64,000 nucleotides of DNA from Phallusia mammillata (GCA_003260075.1 QLIY01000680.1:1-64000), one strand, 5' to 3'. Numbered from the stretch's first letter, positions 52,001 through 61,208 are shown. A program made the numbers and translations. The notes: generated by a model from the letters alone, not told the origin.

Positions 52001-53654
52001 ACCGATAAAATGCTTCTCAACACCAAAATCGGCAGTAGTGTGAAACGTGCTTGATCAAAAACAGAAACGCCACTGCCAGAGTAGAAAAAACAATGTGAAC
52101 AAATCGTTTTGACTAAGCTTCTTTCTTAATCAGTGTCAACATGTTGTAAAAATTTGTAATGAACGTCGTTCTAGTTTGCTACGAATGCTTTTTTTTCATG
52201 ATTGTGCACAGATTTGAAGTCCCACCCCCCCCCCGTCAACATGTTGTAAAAATTTGTAATGAACGTCGTTCTAGTTTGCTACAAAAGGTTTTTTTTTTTT
52301 CATGACTGTGCACAGATTTATAATAAGTCCCCTTTTTTTCTCGCAGGTTTACTTCATGTGGATCACACGGGATCAGAAACAATACGAGTGGTTGACCGAC
52401 ATCATACAAGAAGTTGAAGGCAAGGACAAAGCGGGAATTCTCGACACTCACATCTTCATCACCCAGTTCCCACAAAAGTTTGATCTCAGGACCACCATGT
52501 TGGTACGTAACAGAACCATTTGTGAGATTATAATGTGCAATGGTAACTAAATAGGTAAGATTCCCGGGAACGATGTGTGCTACATCTGCGCAGTTCAAGT
52601 GGAGTGCTTTAACGATAAATTTAAAACAACATTATTACAGACATGTAGAGAGTCGTGCTGTAAAGTGGAAAAACTCTTTAAAGGTTCGGAAGAAACATTT
52701 CAGTATATTTTTTCCCTTTTGCCTTAAGTTTAAACTCTTCAGGAAAATATTGGCCTTTTCAAGTGTAAGCAATCGATCAAGTGCTACCTAAATCGTATTT
52801 CTCCAGTGCTACCTAAATCGTATTTAGGAATGCACAACCAAAACCGAAACGTTAAGAATACTTTGTTTGTACAAACACAAACGCATAAACAAACCAAAAC
52901 TCATTAACGCATCTTCAAAAACAGCAGCTTTGTTAGCTAATTACATCATTTAAGTGTACTTGCTGTGGTGTTATAAGCATTTTAGACCACCTCTGGAAAA
53001 CAAACAAACATTTTTCCTTGTCATCGCAGTACATCTGTGAGAGACACTTCCAGAAGGTAGCCGGAAAATCCTTGTTTACTGGACTTAGAGCTGTCACCCA
53101 TTTCGGACGTCCTGACTTCAAGTCCTTCTTTGCCTCCCTCGAGGACGAACATAGCCAGGTATACATTTGTAATTTGCTGACAACTTGAGTTTAGGTGTAG
53201 AAACATTATAGGTAAGAACTTGGACCGGAATCACAACTTGATAAGAAAAATGTGTTGGGATTTTGACTCATAAATTAGTCAACATCCTTGCAAAACGAAA
53301 CATGACAAAATACTAGTTTTGCAAAGCGTTTAGATGTTTGAATTGGTTCGGAAATTAAATCGAAAACGAGACTGATCAAATTGCCGTTCCGCGTTCTATT
53401 TTAAAAGAAAGTAGGTGGTTGAGTGTGTTGCTTAAATATACCAAAAAGAATCAAGATAATTAGTTGAGTAACAGCACAACCCCTAATCCTAACTATAGCC
53501 TAACATTAAGCCATTTAACTTCTACTCACAGGTCAACCAGTTCGGAGTTTTCAGCTGTGGGCCACCACCAATGACAAACGCTGTGGAAAAGACATGCGCC
53601 TCCCTGAACAAATACGACGGAGCCACGTTCCTGCACCACTTCGAGAACTTCTAA
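25424..53654 (+). CDS. DUOX: Dual oxidase, 1,579 aa, 32 coding exons
   Basis: DUOX makes hydrogen peroxide at the plasma membrane by passing NADPH electrons through FAD and two hemes to oxygen. Exons: 25424-25487, 31057-31134, 33302-33463, 33961-34151, 34887-35015, 36715-36859, 37660-37826, 38272-38365, 38908-39019, 40130-40244, 40760-40915, 41143-41256, 41624-41802, 42137-42261, 42754-42906, 43724-43881, 44419-44580, 44859-45044, 45680-45902, 46285-46378, 46813-46991, 47935-48040, 48698-48888, 49409-49639, 50108-50291, 50507-50630, 50926-51105, 51267-51437, 51750-51908, 52347-52502, 53030-53158, 53532-53654. All are GT-AG, phases agree, and the sum is 4,740 nt. Domains: signal peptide 1-22, peroxidase homology about 25-600, first helix about 647-672, EF-hand loops 883-894 and 919-930, ferric-reductase helices about 1074-1290, FAD motif HPFTLTSAP 1348-1356, NADPH motif GGGIGVTP 1415-1422, CGPPP from 1548, terminal FENF. 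Length fits the family. The copy looks intact. Confidence 0.97.
26293..26513. repeat. Duplicated segment around 10-C spacer (DUOX intron 1)
   Basis: Copy A (26293-26397) and copy B (26409-26513) differ by very few bases and are separated by C10 (26399-26408). Confidence 0.9.
30461..30740. repeat. Duplicated segment around 10-C spacer (DUOX intron 1)
   Basis: Copy A (30461-30596) and copy B (30608-30740), both starting GTTTGGTTCAGCCGACC, are separated by C10 (30598-30607). Confidence 0.9.
30755..30930. repeat. Duplicated segment around 14-C tract (DUOX intron 1)
   Basis: Copy A (30755-30836) and copy B (30851-30930) share ATTGTCGTGTGCCATGTGCG onward. The 14-C tract includes native C from both edges. 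The segment ends only about 130 bp before exon 2. Confidence 0.88.
32149..32609. repeat. Poly-C bounded segment with displaced second copy (DUOX intron 2)
   Basis: The segment 32160-32255 is bounded by C11 (32149-32159) and C10 (32256-32265). It recurs at 32513-32609 starting with TTTTTAGCCAAGTCGAAGG. The copies diverge at several positions near the right end. Confidence 0.85.
33015..33149. repeat. Hairpin MITE-like element (DUOX intron 2)
   Basis: The left arm starts AAGCTGCAGACAGTGCACAC and runs to AAGGTCTC. The right arm is its near reverse complement, ending GACTGTCTGCAGCTT. The arms are about 40 bp with a loop of about 50 bp. A half copy with the same loop (CAGTACAGCTGGTGACAAG) is at 58748-58836, so this is a dispersed element. 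Confidence 0.75.
33697..33850. repeat. Direct repeat pair in DUOX intron 3, period 116 bp
   Basis: ACAACCTATTTAACGTAACA..AATTGACGTC (33697-33734) recurs as ACAACCTATATGACAAAACA..AATTGACGTC (33813-33850). Each copy ends in a TGACGTC motif. Confidence 0.7.
34281..34376. mobile_element. Short hAT-like MITE in DUOX intron 4
   Basis: It starts CAGTGGTTCCCAAAC and ends GTTTGGAAACCCCTG, terminal inverted repeats matching at 13 of 15 positions and typical of hAT elements. The flanking 8-mers do not match well, so the target duplication is decayed or deleted. Confidence 0.6.
34389..34757. repeat. Diverged direct repeat in DUOX intron 4
   Basis: Copy 1 (about 34389-34490) and copy 2 (about 34669-34757) share an ACTATTACTC..GATT block, the CAAAAAATGACCC block and a TTGGATTTTA(A)GACACTGTTT block. 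No poly-C lies between them and they are more diverged than the poly-C pairs, so this is an ordinary older duplication. Confidence 0.65.
35042..35057 (+). other. Exact spliced-leader 16-mer in DUOX intron 5
   Basis: ATTCTATTTGAATAAG, identical to the 16-nt trans-spliced leader published for Ciona, is followed directly by GTTCATG, so the expected GT donor dinucleotide is in place. It lies 26 bp after the end of exon 5. I see no obvious Sm site nearby. It may be a dispersed leader gene copy, a leader pseudogene, or the 5' end of a reverse-transcribed trans-spliced mRNA. Confidence 0.55.
35058..35853. repeat. Displaced duplication bounded by two 10-C tracts (DUOX intron 5)
   Basis: The segment starting GTTCATGATGTCGTG at 35058 recurs at 35697-35853 between C10 (35687-35696) and C10 (35854-35863), with a small deletion in the second copy. 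A short partial third copy is at about 35249-35283. About 460 bp of other sequence separates the two main copies. Confidence 0.85.
36065..36363. repeat. Duplicated segment around 11-C tract (DUOX intron 5)
   Basis: Copy A (about 36065-36208) and copy B (about 36220-36363), both containing TTGATCCCATTGCAAAACAA, are separated by 11 C (36209-36219). Confidence 0.9.
36876..37157. repeat. Duplicated segment around 10-C spacer (DUOX intron 6)
   Basis: Copy A (36876-37011) starts 17 bp after exon 6. Copy B (37022-37157) follows C10 (37012-37021). A few substitutions and one small indel separate them. Confidence 0.9.
37415..37654. repeat. Duplicated segment around poly-C, next to the exon 7 acceptor
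   Basis: Copy A (37415-37530) and copy B (37541-37654) are near-identical. Copy B runs into the genuine acceptor (CCCTCAG) of exon 7 at 37660, while copy A breaks off just before it. The Pro-rich open frames across the C tract are not genes. Confidence 0.9.
38463..38595. repeat. Dispersed repeat in DUOX intron 8
   Basis: The left half matches 21371-21425 and the right half matches 20512-20571, with scattered substitutions. No terminal repeats or protein were recognised. Confidence 0.6.
39275..40069. mobile_element. hAT-type non-autonomous element in DUOX intron 9
   Basis: It starts CAGTGCTCCGCAACTGG and ends AAGGTTGCGGAGCACTG, inverted terminal repeats of about 14-17 bp. The 8-bp target duplication ATGTAAAC is perfect on both sides (39267-39274 and 40070-40077). 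No transposase is encoded. It contains a second hAT-type element (39472-39951). Confidence 0.88.
39472..39951. mobile_element. Nested hAT-type element
   Basis: It begins CAGGGGTTTCAAAAC and ends TTAAGACCTCTG, a short imperfect inverted repeat. The 8-bp target duplication GCTTAATG is perfect (39464-39471 and 39952-39959). It was inserted into the element at 39275-40069 and is therefore younger. Confidence 0.82.
40474..40535 (-). repeat. tRNA-derived SINE-like fragment in DUOX intron 10
   Basis: On the minus strand it reads AGCGGTAAAGGGCCCTG (D-arm-like), an anticodon-arm-like region, then GGTTCTAATCCCG (B-box). Stems are imperfect, so a tRNA-derived SINE or pseudogene is more likely than a working tRNA. 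Confidence 0.5.
41345..41390 (+). repeat. Possible tRNA-like SINE fragment in DUOX intron 12
   Basis: GTCGTGGGCTCAAACCCAAC resembles a T-arm with B-box. The rest of a tRNA fold is not visible. Confidence 0.3.
42982..43067. repeat. 86-C homopolymer in DUOX intron 15
   Basis: This is the longest homopolymer in the window. Unlike most C tracts here, no duplicated flanks are visible. A true C86 would be exceptional in animal DNA, so a filled gap of estimated size is the simplest reading. Confidence 0.8.
45680..46991 (+). other. DUOX exons 19-21: cytosolic EF-hand module
   Basis: Two canonical 12-residue loops are visible: [12 protein letters not shown] (883-894, exon 19) and [12 protein letters not shown] (919-930, exon 20). 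Both keep acidic residues at positions 1, 3 and 12 with Gly at 6, so calcium binding and calcium-stimulated activity are expected, as in other dual oxidases. A third, degenerate helix pair (exon 21, DFQNLMQNY) follows. Confidence 0.9.
49212..49434. repeat. Duplicated segment around poly-C overlapping the DUOX exon 24 start
   Basis: Copy A (about 49212-49318) contains the exon 24 acceptor and the first 27 or so bases of the exon, then runs into 11 C. Copy B (about 49330-49434) contains the real, continuing exon (start 49409). Splicing to the A copy would break the reading frame, so only B is counted as coding. Confidence 0.9.
50299..50314 (+). other. Exact spliced-leader 16-mer in DUOX intron 25
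   Basis: ATTCTATTTGAATAAG starts 8 bp after the end of exon 25. It is followed by TCAAC, so a GT does not directly follow the AAG. This is the second exact copy in the window on the same strand, again just inside a DUOX intron. Confidence 0.5.
52134..52329. repeat. Duplicated segment around 10-C spacer (DUOX intron 29)
   Basis: Copy A (about 52134-52224) and copy B (about 52235-52329) share GTCAACATGTTGTAAAAATT and onward. C10 (52225-52234) separates them, and copy B leads into the acceptor of exon 30. Confidence 0.9.
52780..52825. repeat. Short tandem duplication in DUOX intron 30
   Basis: The 21-bp unit AGTGCTACCTAAATCGTATT+T occurs exactly twice (52780-52800 and 52805-52825) with a 25-bp period. 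Confidence 0.8.
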
Positions 53655-55018
53655 GTCACAAGCCTGACCACAGCGCTTTGCGTATCACCAGCTTTTGCAA
53701 GGCAGCTACATATCACGCCAAGTATTTTACCGCATTTATTGTTCTTAGTGCTTTTTATAGCATAGCTGTATAGTTGCACAGGCGCTACAGTAATTACACA
53801 CCAAGACAACTGGTGTAGTTTGAAGCAATTGACCTTGTTTTTAATGGGGAAGAACAATTGCTGGTGCACTGTTGCATTATGTTAAATGTTTAATTTTGTT
53901 TGTCCGCCTTCTTTAATTCTTCACCCAAACATTTACATAAAGGCGGTTTTAGTATATCTTACTCCACCCTGTTTTGTTTAACTCGTCTACTTTGCACATT
54001 AAATTCGGGTTTCTTAGCCAGTTCTTAGCTAGATCACGTCCCAACAAATTGCAACAACTTCTAAGGTTGATTGTATACAGCTGTTTACGAAATCCGTATT
54101 AAAATTGGAAAACGATGCACAAGGAGCCGTTTATATATGCACATAATTCTGCATTGTGCTTCAATAGTGTTTTTGAGCTGTTTTATTATGCGTGTGGTTT
54201 AATCATTTGTACAGCGCTCATGAAAACCGATGCACGCTCATGAAAACCGATAGTGCTAGCGCGTCTAGTTATGTGTATGGAATATATTGAAATTGAATTT
54301 CTGTCAGAAACTTTTACCACAAGTTAAAAACTGTTACTTGTACAAACACTAACGACAATCCTGTGTTAAAAAAACCACCACTTTAAAAACAGCCCACGCA
54401 TTTACAACACAAATCTTCAAAACCTTAAGTACTTTAATCTATGCATCTCGTAATATGTACAAATATGGGTGTCGGCCCTCCACATTTCAATGGAGCTGAC
54501 TTTGTATATTTTGCTGTTTCTTGTTGGTTATCCGTCTGCACTTATCAGTCCATAGCATTATAGCAACAAAAGCAAACGCTTTGGACATTATCTATGTCCA
54601 ATGTAGATGTATTCAAATAATGTAGTTGTCACGCTCATGCATCAGAAAGAATGTTTTAAGAAGCTAAATTTTGCCCCAGAAGCGATTGGTGAATTTGTTT
54701 TCGGGAAGCGACAAGTGTAGAAACACATTAATCCGAACTTCTATGCAAAATCTTATTGTATATTACGCTTGCGAAATAACGTAGTTCGGGCATTGTGTAA
54801 ACGCGGGTACAAAAAACGAGTTGGTACTCTCGCGAGTCGGTTAGTGACATCACAAACACTCTCTGTTTGATAAATAACGTCATCATAAACTTGTTACTCA
54901 CTTCAATTCGAATGCCAGTTTACATTACATGCAAAAAACAACATCTCAAATATATAAAAACGCCCAAAATTTGGCAGTAAAGTGCAATTTACTTTCGAAA
55001 ACAAGAAACAAACAATCG
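53655..55018. other. DUOX 3' untranslated region and downstream spacer
   Basis: AT-rich with no coding signal. A small tandem duplication (GCTCATGAAAACCGATxxx, twice) lies at about 54216-54251. The mRNA end cannot be fixed. Confidence 0.45.
53998..54003 (+). promoter_or_regulatory. Possible DUOX polyadenylation signal
   Basis: ATTAAA lies 344 bp after the stop codon and is a variant hexamer. A canonical AATAAA further down (about 55229) is an alternative for a longer 3' untranslated region. Confidence 0.35.
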
Positions 55019-55059
55019 TGACGTCATCTATCGACATGACGCAACCCCTGCTGACGTCA
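55019..55059. promoter_or_regulatory. Pair of CRE palindromes
   Basis: TGACGTCA occurs at 55019-55026 and 55052-55059, each a perfect CREB/ATF-type palindrome, with similar half sites nearby (about 54887 and 55065). The role is unknown, as no gene start is recognised next to them. Confidence 0.4.
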
Positions 55060-56167
55060 GAGTGATGTCAAAATGTATTACTGCTCCGACTTTGTTGAAA
55101 TCGTTCGGTATAACTTGCTTTGTAGTGAAACTTAACAAGCTTTTTTCGCAATTACTAATATGCACGTGATCCCCTGTATATAACTAATCACACACAACTC
55201 GCCCAATTGTTGCTCGCATGTTACTGAAATAAACGGTGAAGTCTGTATTTGAATTATTAAGCTGAGGATATAAGACAGAAAAAAAAAACAGTTAAGTGCA
55301 CACAGAACAGTAAAGCAAAAAATGCTAGTTTATTGTGCCAAGATGATCATGAATTCCTGGGCAGACTGGGATTAGCCTTTAAGCGTTCATGTAAACCAGC
55401 GATCAAGACATACCCATATTCAAATCATAATATGTCAGACCTATGGTAGGCGTTATGATAAATTTTTCTTGCCTAGGCCTTGCCATATGTCGGCAACTGA
55501 CTTGAATCAGTATTACCCGAATTAAGCATTTTCTAAGCGCGGCAACCATACTTCTTTTTTTGTCTGTTTTACACTTCATGAGGAAAGGCGCGAAAATCAA
55601 AAGTAATCAACAAAATCGATGTTCTGAAACAGAGCCAGCCTTTCAATGGTTAACTTGAATACATGAATGTCCAGAATAAATAAACTTTTCATAAGAAAGA
55701 TACGAAACTGATCGAATGTAAAAAAACAAATCGACAACCTATTGTCCAGAAAAGTTGGTCACACTACAAGTCACAAAGGTCAAAACGACTTACGATGTAG
55801 AAAACAATTCAACCGAATTTCACCAACGCATGTTTTCCAGATGAACAAAATAGGCTTTTTCAGGACAAAACTCTAAAATCGGGATTATAACCTTGTGGTT
55901 AAGTAACACAGCAACCATAAAGTAGCAAAACATCACTCATCTGCTCGAATTGTCACAGCTAATTCAAATACGCACATACAACACAAAAATCGTGCCGGAT
56001 TTTGAAACACGACCACAAATTTCAGAATAAAACAATCAAGTATTTCTCGGTTAGTATCTAATTCTAAGAGGTGCAATTCTTGTTGGCGTCAATTTTTTTG
56101 TCGAAATTGGGCTTATTCGGGTGACTGTATTATTTGTTTTGTTGAAGCCAACGAGTAAAAATCGTAA

Positions 56168-56520
56168 AACTTGTAATTAAATTTACTAACCAGGTTATGT
56201 TATCTACGGCAACCAGCCTGCTGACGTAATTTCGATTAGACTGGTAAAAACAAATGTCAGAATTAAGAGTGACGCCATCACAAGAAATGAGAAATTTCCA
56301 TGGGCTGACAGAGAACATGTTTTCACCAAGCGACAAAAATTGCCCCCCCCCCAAACTTGTAATTAAATTTACTAACCAGGTTATGTTATCTACGGCAACC
56401 TACGGTAATTTCGATTAGACTGGTAAAAACAAATGTCAGAATTAAGAGTGACGCCATCACAAGAAATGAGAAATTTCCATGGGCTGACAGAGAACATGTT
56501 TTCACCAAGCGACAAAAATT
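56168..56520. repeat. Duplicated segment around 10-C spacer
   Basis: Copy A (56168-56342) and copy B (56353-56520) share AAACTTGTAATTAAATTTAC onward. Copy B lacks about 7 bp. C10 at 56343-56352. Confidence 0.9.
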
Positions 56521-56738
56521 GATGTGTTAATTATTTATGCCTTGAGCGCTGTGTTCAAGAAAAGTTAAATACACGCGGCAAAACAAGCTCATTCAACTGT
56601 GTCTTTATATCGATTCGTAGAGATAGGCGTAGTTTTTCTACTTACGTCTAAAAGCGTCGGTGCGGGTCCAGGTTACGTTTTTAAAGCATGTCTGCCGTCA
56701 ACAAGCTAAGAGCATTACGTCACTGGTAGATTCGTGAC

Positions 56739-56960
56739 GTCGCCTCCTATCAGGAGAACTGAATGAGGGGTTGTAATTGACAAGCATTTGAGTTGAGTTA
56801 ATCAAAGACATTTTATGAGCAGTGACTTGTTTTGTATTGTAACCCCCCCCCCCACGTCGCCTCCTATCAGGAGAACTGAATGAGGGGTTGTAATTGACAA
56901 GTACTTAAGATGTGTTAATCAAAGACATTTTATGAGCAGTGACTTGTGTTGTATTGTAAC
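56739..56960. repeat. Duplicated segment around poly-C
   Basis: Copy A (about 56739-56842) and copy B (about 56854-56960) share ACGTCGCCTCCTATCAGGAG onward with a few differences. The 11-C tract includes one native C. Confidence 0.9.
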
Positions 56961-57007
56961 GTTTTGCTCATGTCACATTTTATTGCAAAATATCAGTTTC
57001 AGGAGCG

Positions 57008-57030
57008 TGACGTCATGATTCGTGACGTCA
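57008..57030. promoter_or_regulatory. Second pair of CRE palindromes
   Basis: TGACGTCA at 57008-57015 and 57023-57030, 15 bp start to start. The core with flanks (CGTGACGTCAT) is the same in both. Two perfect palindromes this close are unlikely by chance, but function is not shown. Confidence 0.45.
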
Positions 57031-57801
57031 TCCTTTTAAAAAATATCGACCTAAGATTATCAGGGTTTAAAACACCCAGCAACCCCAATCTCTGAATTTT
57101 ATTAACAAAAAATATCACCGATACAAGGCATTGTTTTTGAAAAAAAATGAGACGACTAGTTGGAAAAATTGAGTAGACACCAGCGTATGGTCGGTGTCTG
57201 TCCCTCGTGAATGAAAAAATAACTGGCGCAATTACAACCGATCGATCTAAAACAAAGTACTTTGACATTGCAGAATCGATATGATTTAAATACTGACACT
57301 AAGTATTGGTTTACTTTAATTTCTTGTGTTATAGTCAGTGATTACCAACAGTCTTTAACTGCGTTTTTTTGTAATTTACCTTGGTAGACAGATGGTTCAC
57401 GTTACAAACTCTACAGTTTGTTTCATAAAGCTTGTTAAAAAACCCGCGTAAAAGATACAAAGCCGCCAATGTAATAAGGCCATATTAAAGAGAGTTCTCT
57501 ACAAGACTGCAAATTACCCAAGGAACCCCAGGTCCCCATAACAACAACAGAGCCACAAAAATCAATGCCTGTTTGTAGATACTGGTGCCCTATCTAAACG
57601 AATCGATGTAAATGCCGTTTGGAAGGGTTGTCTGCTTGACGACAGGCGAAGTCCAGCTAATACATGCGCAAATTAAATTAGCAAGGCGAGATAGAGATGT
57701 ACGCCAGACAGCTTCGGAAGTGTGCGCTATTTATTGCTCTTGACTGGTGGAAAATATCTTTAACAAAAGTTTTTGACAGTTTTTTTGTGGTCAAATGCGA
57801 C

Positions 57802-59108
57802 AAGCATAAGCAATAAAAACATTTTTAAGGGGCGTTTAATGCCAGTTTTTAAGTAAAAAGAAACGTCATGATTTAAAGTTAGCAATTAACACAATATAAG
57901 TTAGGCATTTCAAGAGATTGCGAGCTACAGCAAAGCAAGGTCTGAGATGCGTTTTTTGTTTGTTACTCGTGACTATGGGGTTTTGTAAAGTCTAGATTAG
58001 TGAAGGTGTTAAAAGAGGCTAATGCGATTTTAAAATTCCCAGTAGTTGTAGACGTGCGGAACGAAGCCGCCGCATATTCCACAACTAAGCTCCATAATAC
58101 AGTATGCAGGTGTGTGCAGTGGTAAGGTATCAGAGAAGCTATAGAAGCGGTAAGTAAGGACAACAAACAACCAATACACTGTTCAATTTTTGGCGTTTTA
58201 GAAGAGTTTAAAACAAAAGCAACTCAGATTTCATTTTTTTAACAATATGGCACCAATAATGTTATCGCAACGTCGATAACATAGCTAACAACTGCGTGAA
58301 CCTGTGTTATAAAAATAAAAGTAAAACCCATATATTAACAACTAACTCGCATTAAAATAAAAAACATCTTACATCGGTCTTTGAAGCTAATGTTGTATCT
58401 TTTCACAAACCAGTTTTAATGCTATTTGATGGGTAAAACAATTTTTCTTTTTGGGGACACCATCAGCATAAAGAGGGTTAAGAAATAAAGTTTAGATTTT
58501 TTAAGGATGACACGAAAAGTTTTTATCAAGTAACCATGCGAGAAAAAAAGACATGCATTTTGGTTTTTAACGATGGGTATACAGTCAGAAAAACACATAG
58601 ATCTCAATTACATTGGTTAAGCTACGTTAATTACTGTAATTGATAGGCAATACAAGGCTTAAATGTTTTAATCAACATCAATTTGGTGCAATATTTTCAG
58701 CAGTCAGTCTTATCAGTGTCAATAAAAGTTAAAAAAAAAACACATAAAAAAGCATCGAGCCAATAAATGATAAGTAATTTACCTATAAGGTCTAACTAAT
58801 CAGTACAGCTGGTGACAAGGCATAAGTCGTATTGGCCCCCCCCCCAAGCATAAGCAATAAAAACATTTTTAAGGGGCGTTTAATGCCAGTTTTAAGTAAA
58901 AAGAAACGCCATGATTTAAAGTTAGCAATTAACGGAATATAAGTTAGGCATTTCAAGAGATTGCGAGCTACAGCAAAGCAAGGTCTGAGATACGTTTTTT
59001 GTTTGTTACTCGTGACTATGCGGCTTCGTAAAGTCTAGATTGGTGAAGGTGTTAAAAGAGGCTAATGCGATTTTAAAATTCCCAGTAGTTGTAGACGTGC
59101 GGAACGAA
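57802..59108. repeat. Displaced duplication with 10-C at its left and N at its right
   Basis: Copy A (57802-58065) and copy B (58846-59108) are near-identical over about 263 bp but lie 780 bp apart. C10 (58836-58845) precedes copy B and a single undetermined base (59109) follows it. Confidence 0.88.
58748..58836. repeat. Half copy of the hairpin MITE at 33015-33149
   Basis: Outer flank GAGCCAATAAATGATAAG and loop CAGTACAGCTGGTGACAAG match the intron 2 element. It is cut off by the C10 tract. Confidence 0.65.
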
Positions 59109-59370
59109 NTTTGATAAGAGTTATAATGTTCGGGGGCTTTGGTGTGTGCTAACACTCTATCTTACAAACATTCGAGGATATTTTATGAAGGAGAGGCTCT
59201 TCACCAACGTATTAAGTTAAAGGTAAAACAGCAGGGTTTTCTTACACTGGAATTTGTTTTGTGCGTGAAACTACACCGCAGTTGGGGATTATAGCCTTGA
59301 GGTTACGATGCCGTGTAATGGTTCACTGTTCCTACGTCACTGGGGATCTGAATGTGAGGGCGTTACGTCA

Positions 59371-59537
59371 TCACGAATATAACTGGCCAGATCCCAATTG
59401 CTGGAACAACATTCAAAGGTCATGTTGAGTTTACGCCGCAATAAAGGGCCCCCCCCCCCATCACGAATATAACTGGCCAGATCCCAATTGCTGGAACAAC
59501 ATTCAAACGTCATGTTGAGTTTACGCGGCAATAAAGG
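59371..59537. repeat. Duplicated segment around poly-C
   Basis: Copy A (59371-59448) and copy B (59460-59537) differ at two positions that I can see. The 11-C tract includes a native C. Confidence 0.9.
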
Positions 59538-59559
59538 GCGATTTAGACAATTCGCTGCG

Positions 59560-60110
59560 ATCGATTTTTGAATTGTTGATATTTTTTGTTGTTCGTGGAA
59601 TTTTTTAGATTTATTGCCCTGGATTTGTTTAAAAACACTAATTAAAGCCTAACAAACTAAAAAAGTTCGGTAATGCGTTTGAAATTGTCCAAATCAAAGT
59701 GTCACTTAAAATCGGGCAAAAATCTTGGATACTTTAGGTCAGTGGTTCTCAAACTGTGGTACGCGTATCACTAGTGGTACGCCGGAACTTTTCAGGTGGT
59801 ACGCGAGTAGCTTTCTGTGATACCTAATTTAAGTNATCGATTTTTGAATTGTTGATATTTTTTGTTGTTCGTGGAATTTTTTAAAATTATTGCCCTGGAT
59901 TTGTTCAAAAACACTAATCAAAGCCTAACAAACTAAAAAAGTTCGGTAATGCGTTTGAAATTGCCCAAATCAAAGTGTCACTTAAAATCGGGCAAAAATC
60001 TTGGATACTTTAGGTCAGTGGTTCTCAAACTGTGGTACGCGTATCACTAGTGGTACGCCGGAACTTTTCAGGTGGTACGCGAGTAGCTTTCTGTGATACC
60101 TAATTTAAGT
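59560..60110. repeat. 275-bp duplication joined by a single N
   Basis: 59560-59834 recurs as 59836-60110 with about five differences. The join is a single undetermined base (59835) instead of poly-C, which links the duplications to assembly joins. Confidence 0.92.
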
Positions 60111-60327
60111 CCCATTTAAAATTGCAACTCAACTGACTCAACCGGTCAGCCCTGATTTGGACGAAACTTGTGTTTTGGACATTCGTTTGAAATAGCTAAA
60201 TATGCTAGTCGGGTCGAGAAAATAGGCCTGTTTTTTGGTCTATCCATTCAAACAGGGTTTAGGTTGTACGCAACGATAGAAAAAGTTGTCAGGTGGTACG
60301 CGATCCGTATAAGGTTGAGAACCACTG
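60016..60327. mobile_element. hAT-type MITE with target duplication
   Basis: Starts CAGTGGTTCTCAAAC and ends AAGGTTGAGAACCACTG, the classical hAT terminal repeat. The flanking 8-mers CTTTAGGT (60008-60015) and CTTGAGGT (60328-60335) match at 7 of 8. It is 312 bp with no coding capacity and contains internal GGTACGC repeats. A truncated duplicate of its left end is at 59740-59834. Confidence 0.88.
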
Positions 60328-60335
60328 CTTGAGGT

Positions 60336-61040
60336 GGACATCTGTAACTAATTTCAAAGAGGATTTCTACCAATACAAGCAAAGCTGAACTAACTTGCAA
60401 CTTAGGTATTGTTTACACGCAAGATAAAAATGGAGTTTGTTGTATGTGCGTGGTGACTTTCCATTAAATCACTACTTCACGACTTGTGACGTTTAAAACG
60501 ATTTCGGTTTCAGGTGTCACAATCGATGTAAACAGGGGGGTTGTGACGTGGGATTATGACGCACGTAGGCAAGAGGTTTATACGCCACGGAATTGGTGGT
60601 TCCAAATGGCGGGTATAGTTTTAGCTGGCGGTAATTCGGTAGCTCAGAAGCATGATCTCTCGCTAGGTTTTAATAAATAAGTGTCAGGCACTTCGACGTG
60701 AGTGGTTTCACTCATAAAAAATTGAAGATTGTGGTTTAATAAGTGAATTACCAACTTCACAGAACAAATTCCTTATCAGGCAACGTATAAACTCGAAGAG
60801 CGGGAAAGAAAGACATCTATTGTGTCAAAAAATTGTTTTTTACTATAAAACTTTTTTGTTGAGTCTACTCAGTTTTATTTACAATAGCGAAGAAAGTAAT
60901 AAAGATTTAGGTTACTGGCATAAGAAGTGGTTCTGAGTTTATCAACTAGAAGGTTTTGCCGAGTGCAGTGCCTAAAATGTGGCGCTAAATTTCCTAATGT
61001 ATAAACATTGCCTCAACTGAGCAATACCTTTTGTCTGCAG
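60336..61040. other. Non-coding stretch with an unsupported open frame
   Basis: An open frame at 60486-60680 includes VTIDVNRGVVTWDYDARRQE after a good acceptor (gtttcag, 60514). No family is recognised and no good donor follows, so it is left uncalled. Confidence 0.35.
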
Positions 61041-61208
61041 AGAACCAAGTATTAGTTATTACTGCGGAAGGGGACAAATGACTTTAAAAATGACGAGGGG
61101 GTATTTTGACTCCGTGGTGACGTCAAGAAGAGATGAAAATCAGCGAAATGTGATCGACTTGTGCGAAGGAAAACAACAGCGGAGAAAATACATAAGCGAC
61201 GCGGCTGG
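61041..61208 (+). CDS. Candidate exon of an unidentified downstream gene
   Basis: The interval is open in one frame from a strong acceptor (ttttgtctgcag) to a strong donor (GGCTG|gtgagt). It encodes about 55 residues including YYCGRGQMTLKMTRGYFDSV and DLCEGKQQRRKYISDAA, a basic, polar sequence more protein-like than the surrounding frames. It could be an internal exon, or a first coding exon starting at ATG 61078. I do not recognise the family, and the neighbouring exons were not found. Confidence 0.35.

Larger units (their letters stand above)
48698..53654 (+). other. DUOX exons 23-32: NADPH-oxidase core
   Basis: Six membrane helices carry the four heme-ligand histidines, aligned with gp91phox as His1160 (ITMHRIVAW), His1174 (VCHILGH), His1253 (WWTHNFGY) and His1267 (MVLHGAG). 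They are followed by the flavin domain ([20 protein letters not shown]) and nucleotide-binding motifs ([22 protein letters not shown]). All key residues are present, so this half should be catalytically active. Confidence 0.93.
55060..57007. other. Non-coding stretch between CRE pairs
   Basis: Apart from the two poly-C duplications listed below, I see nothing recognisable here. Short open frames on both strands have no supporting features. Confidence 0.45.
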
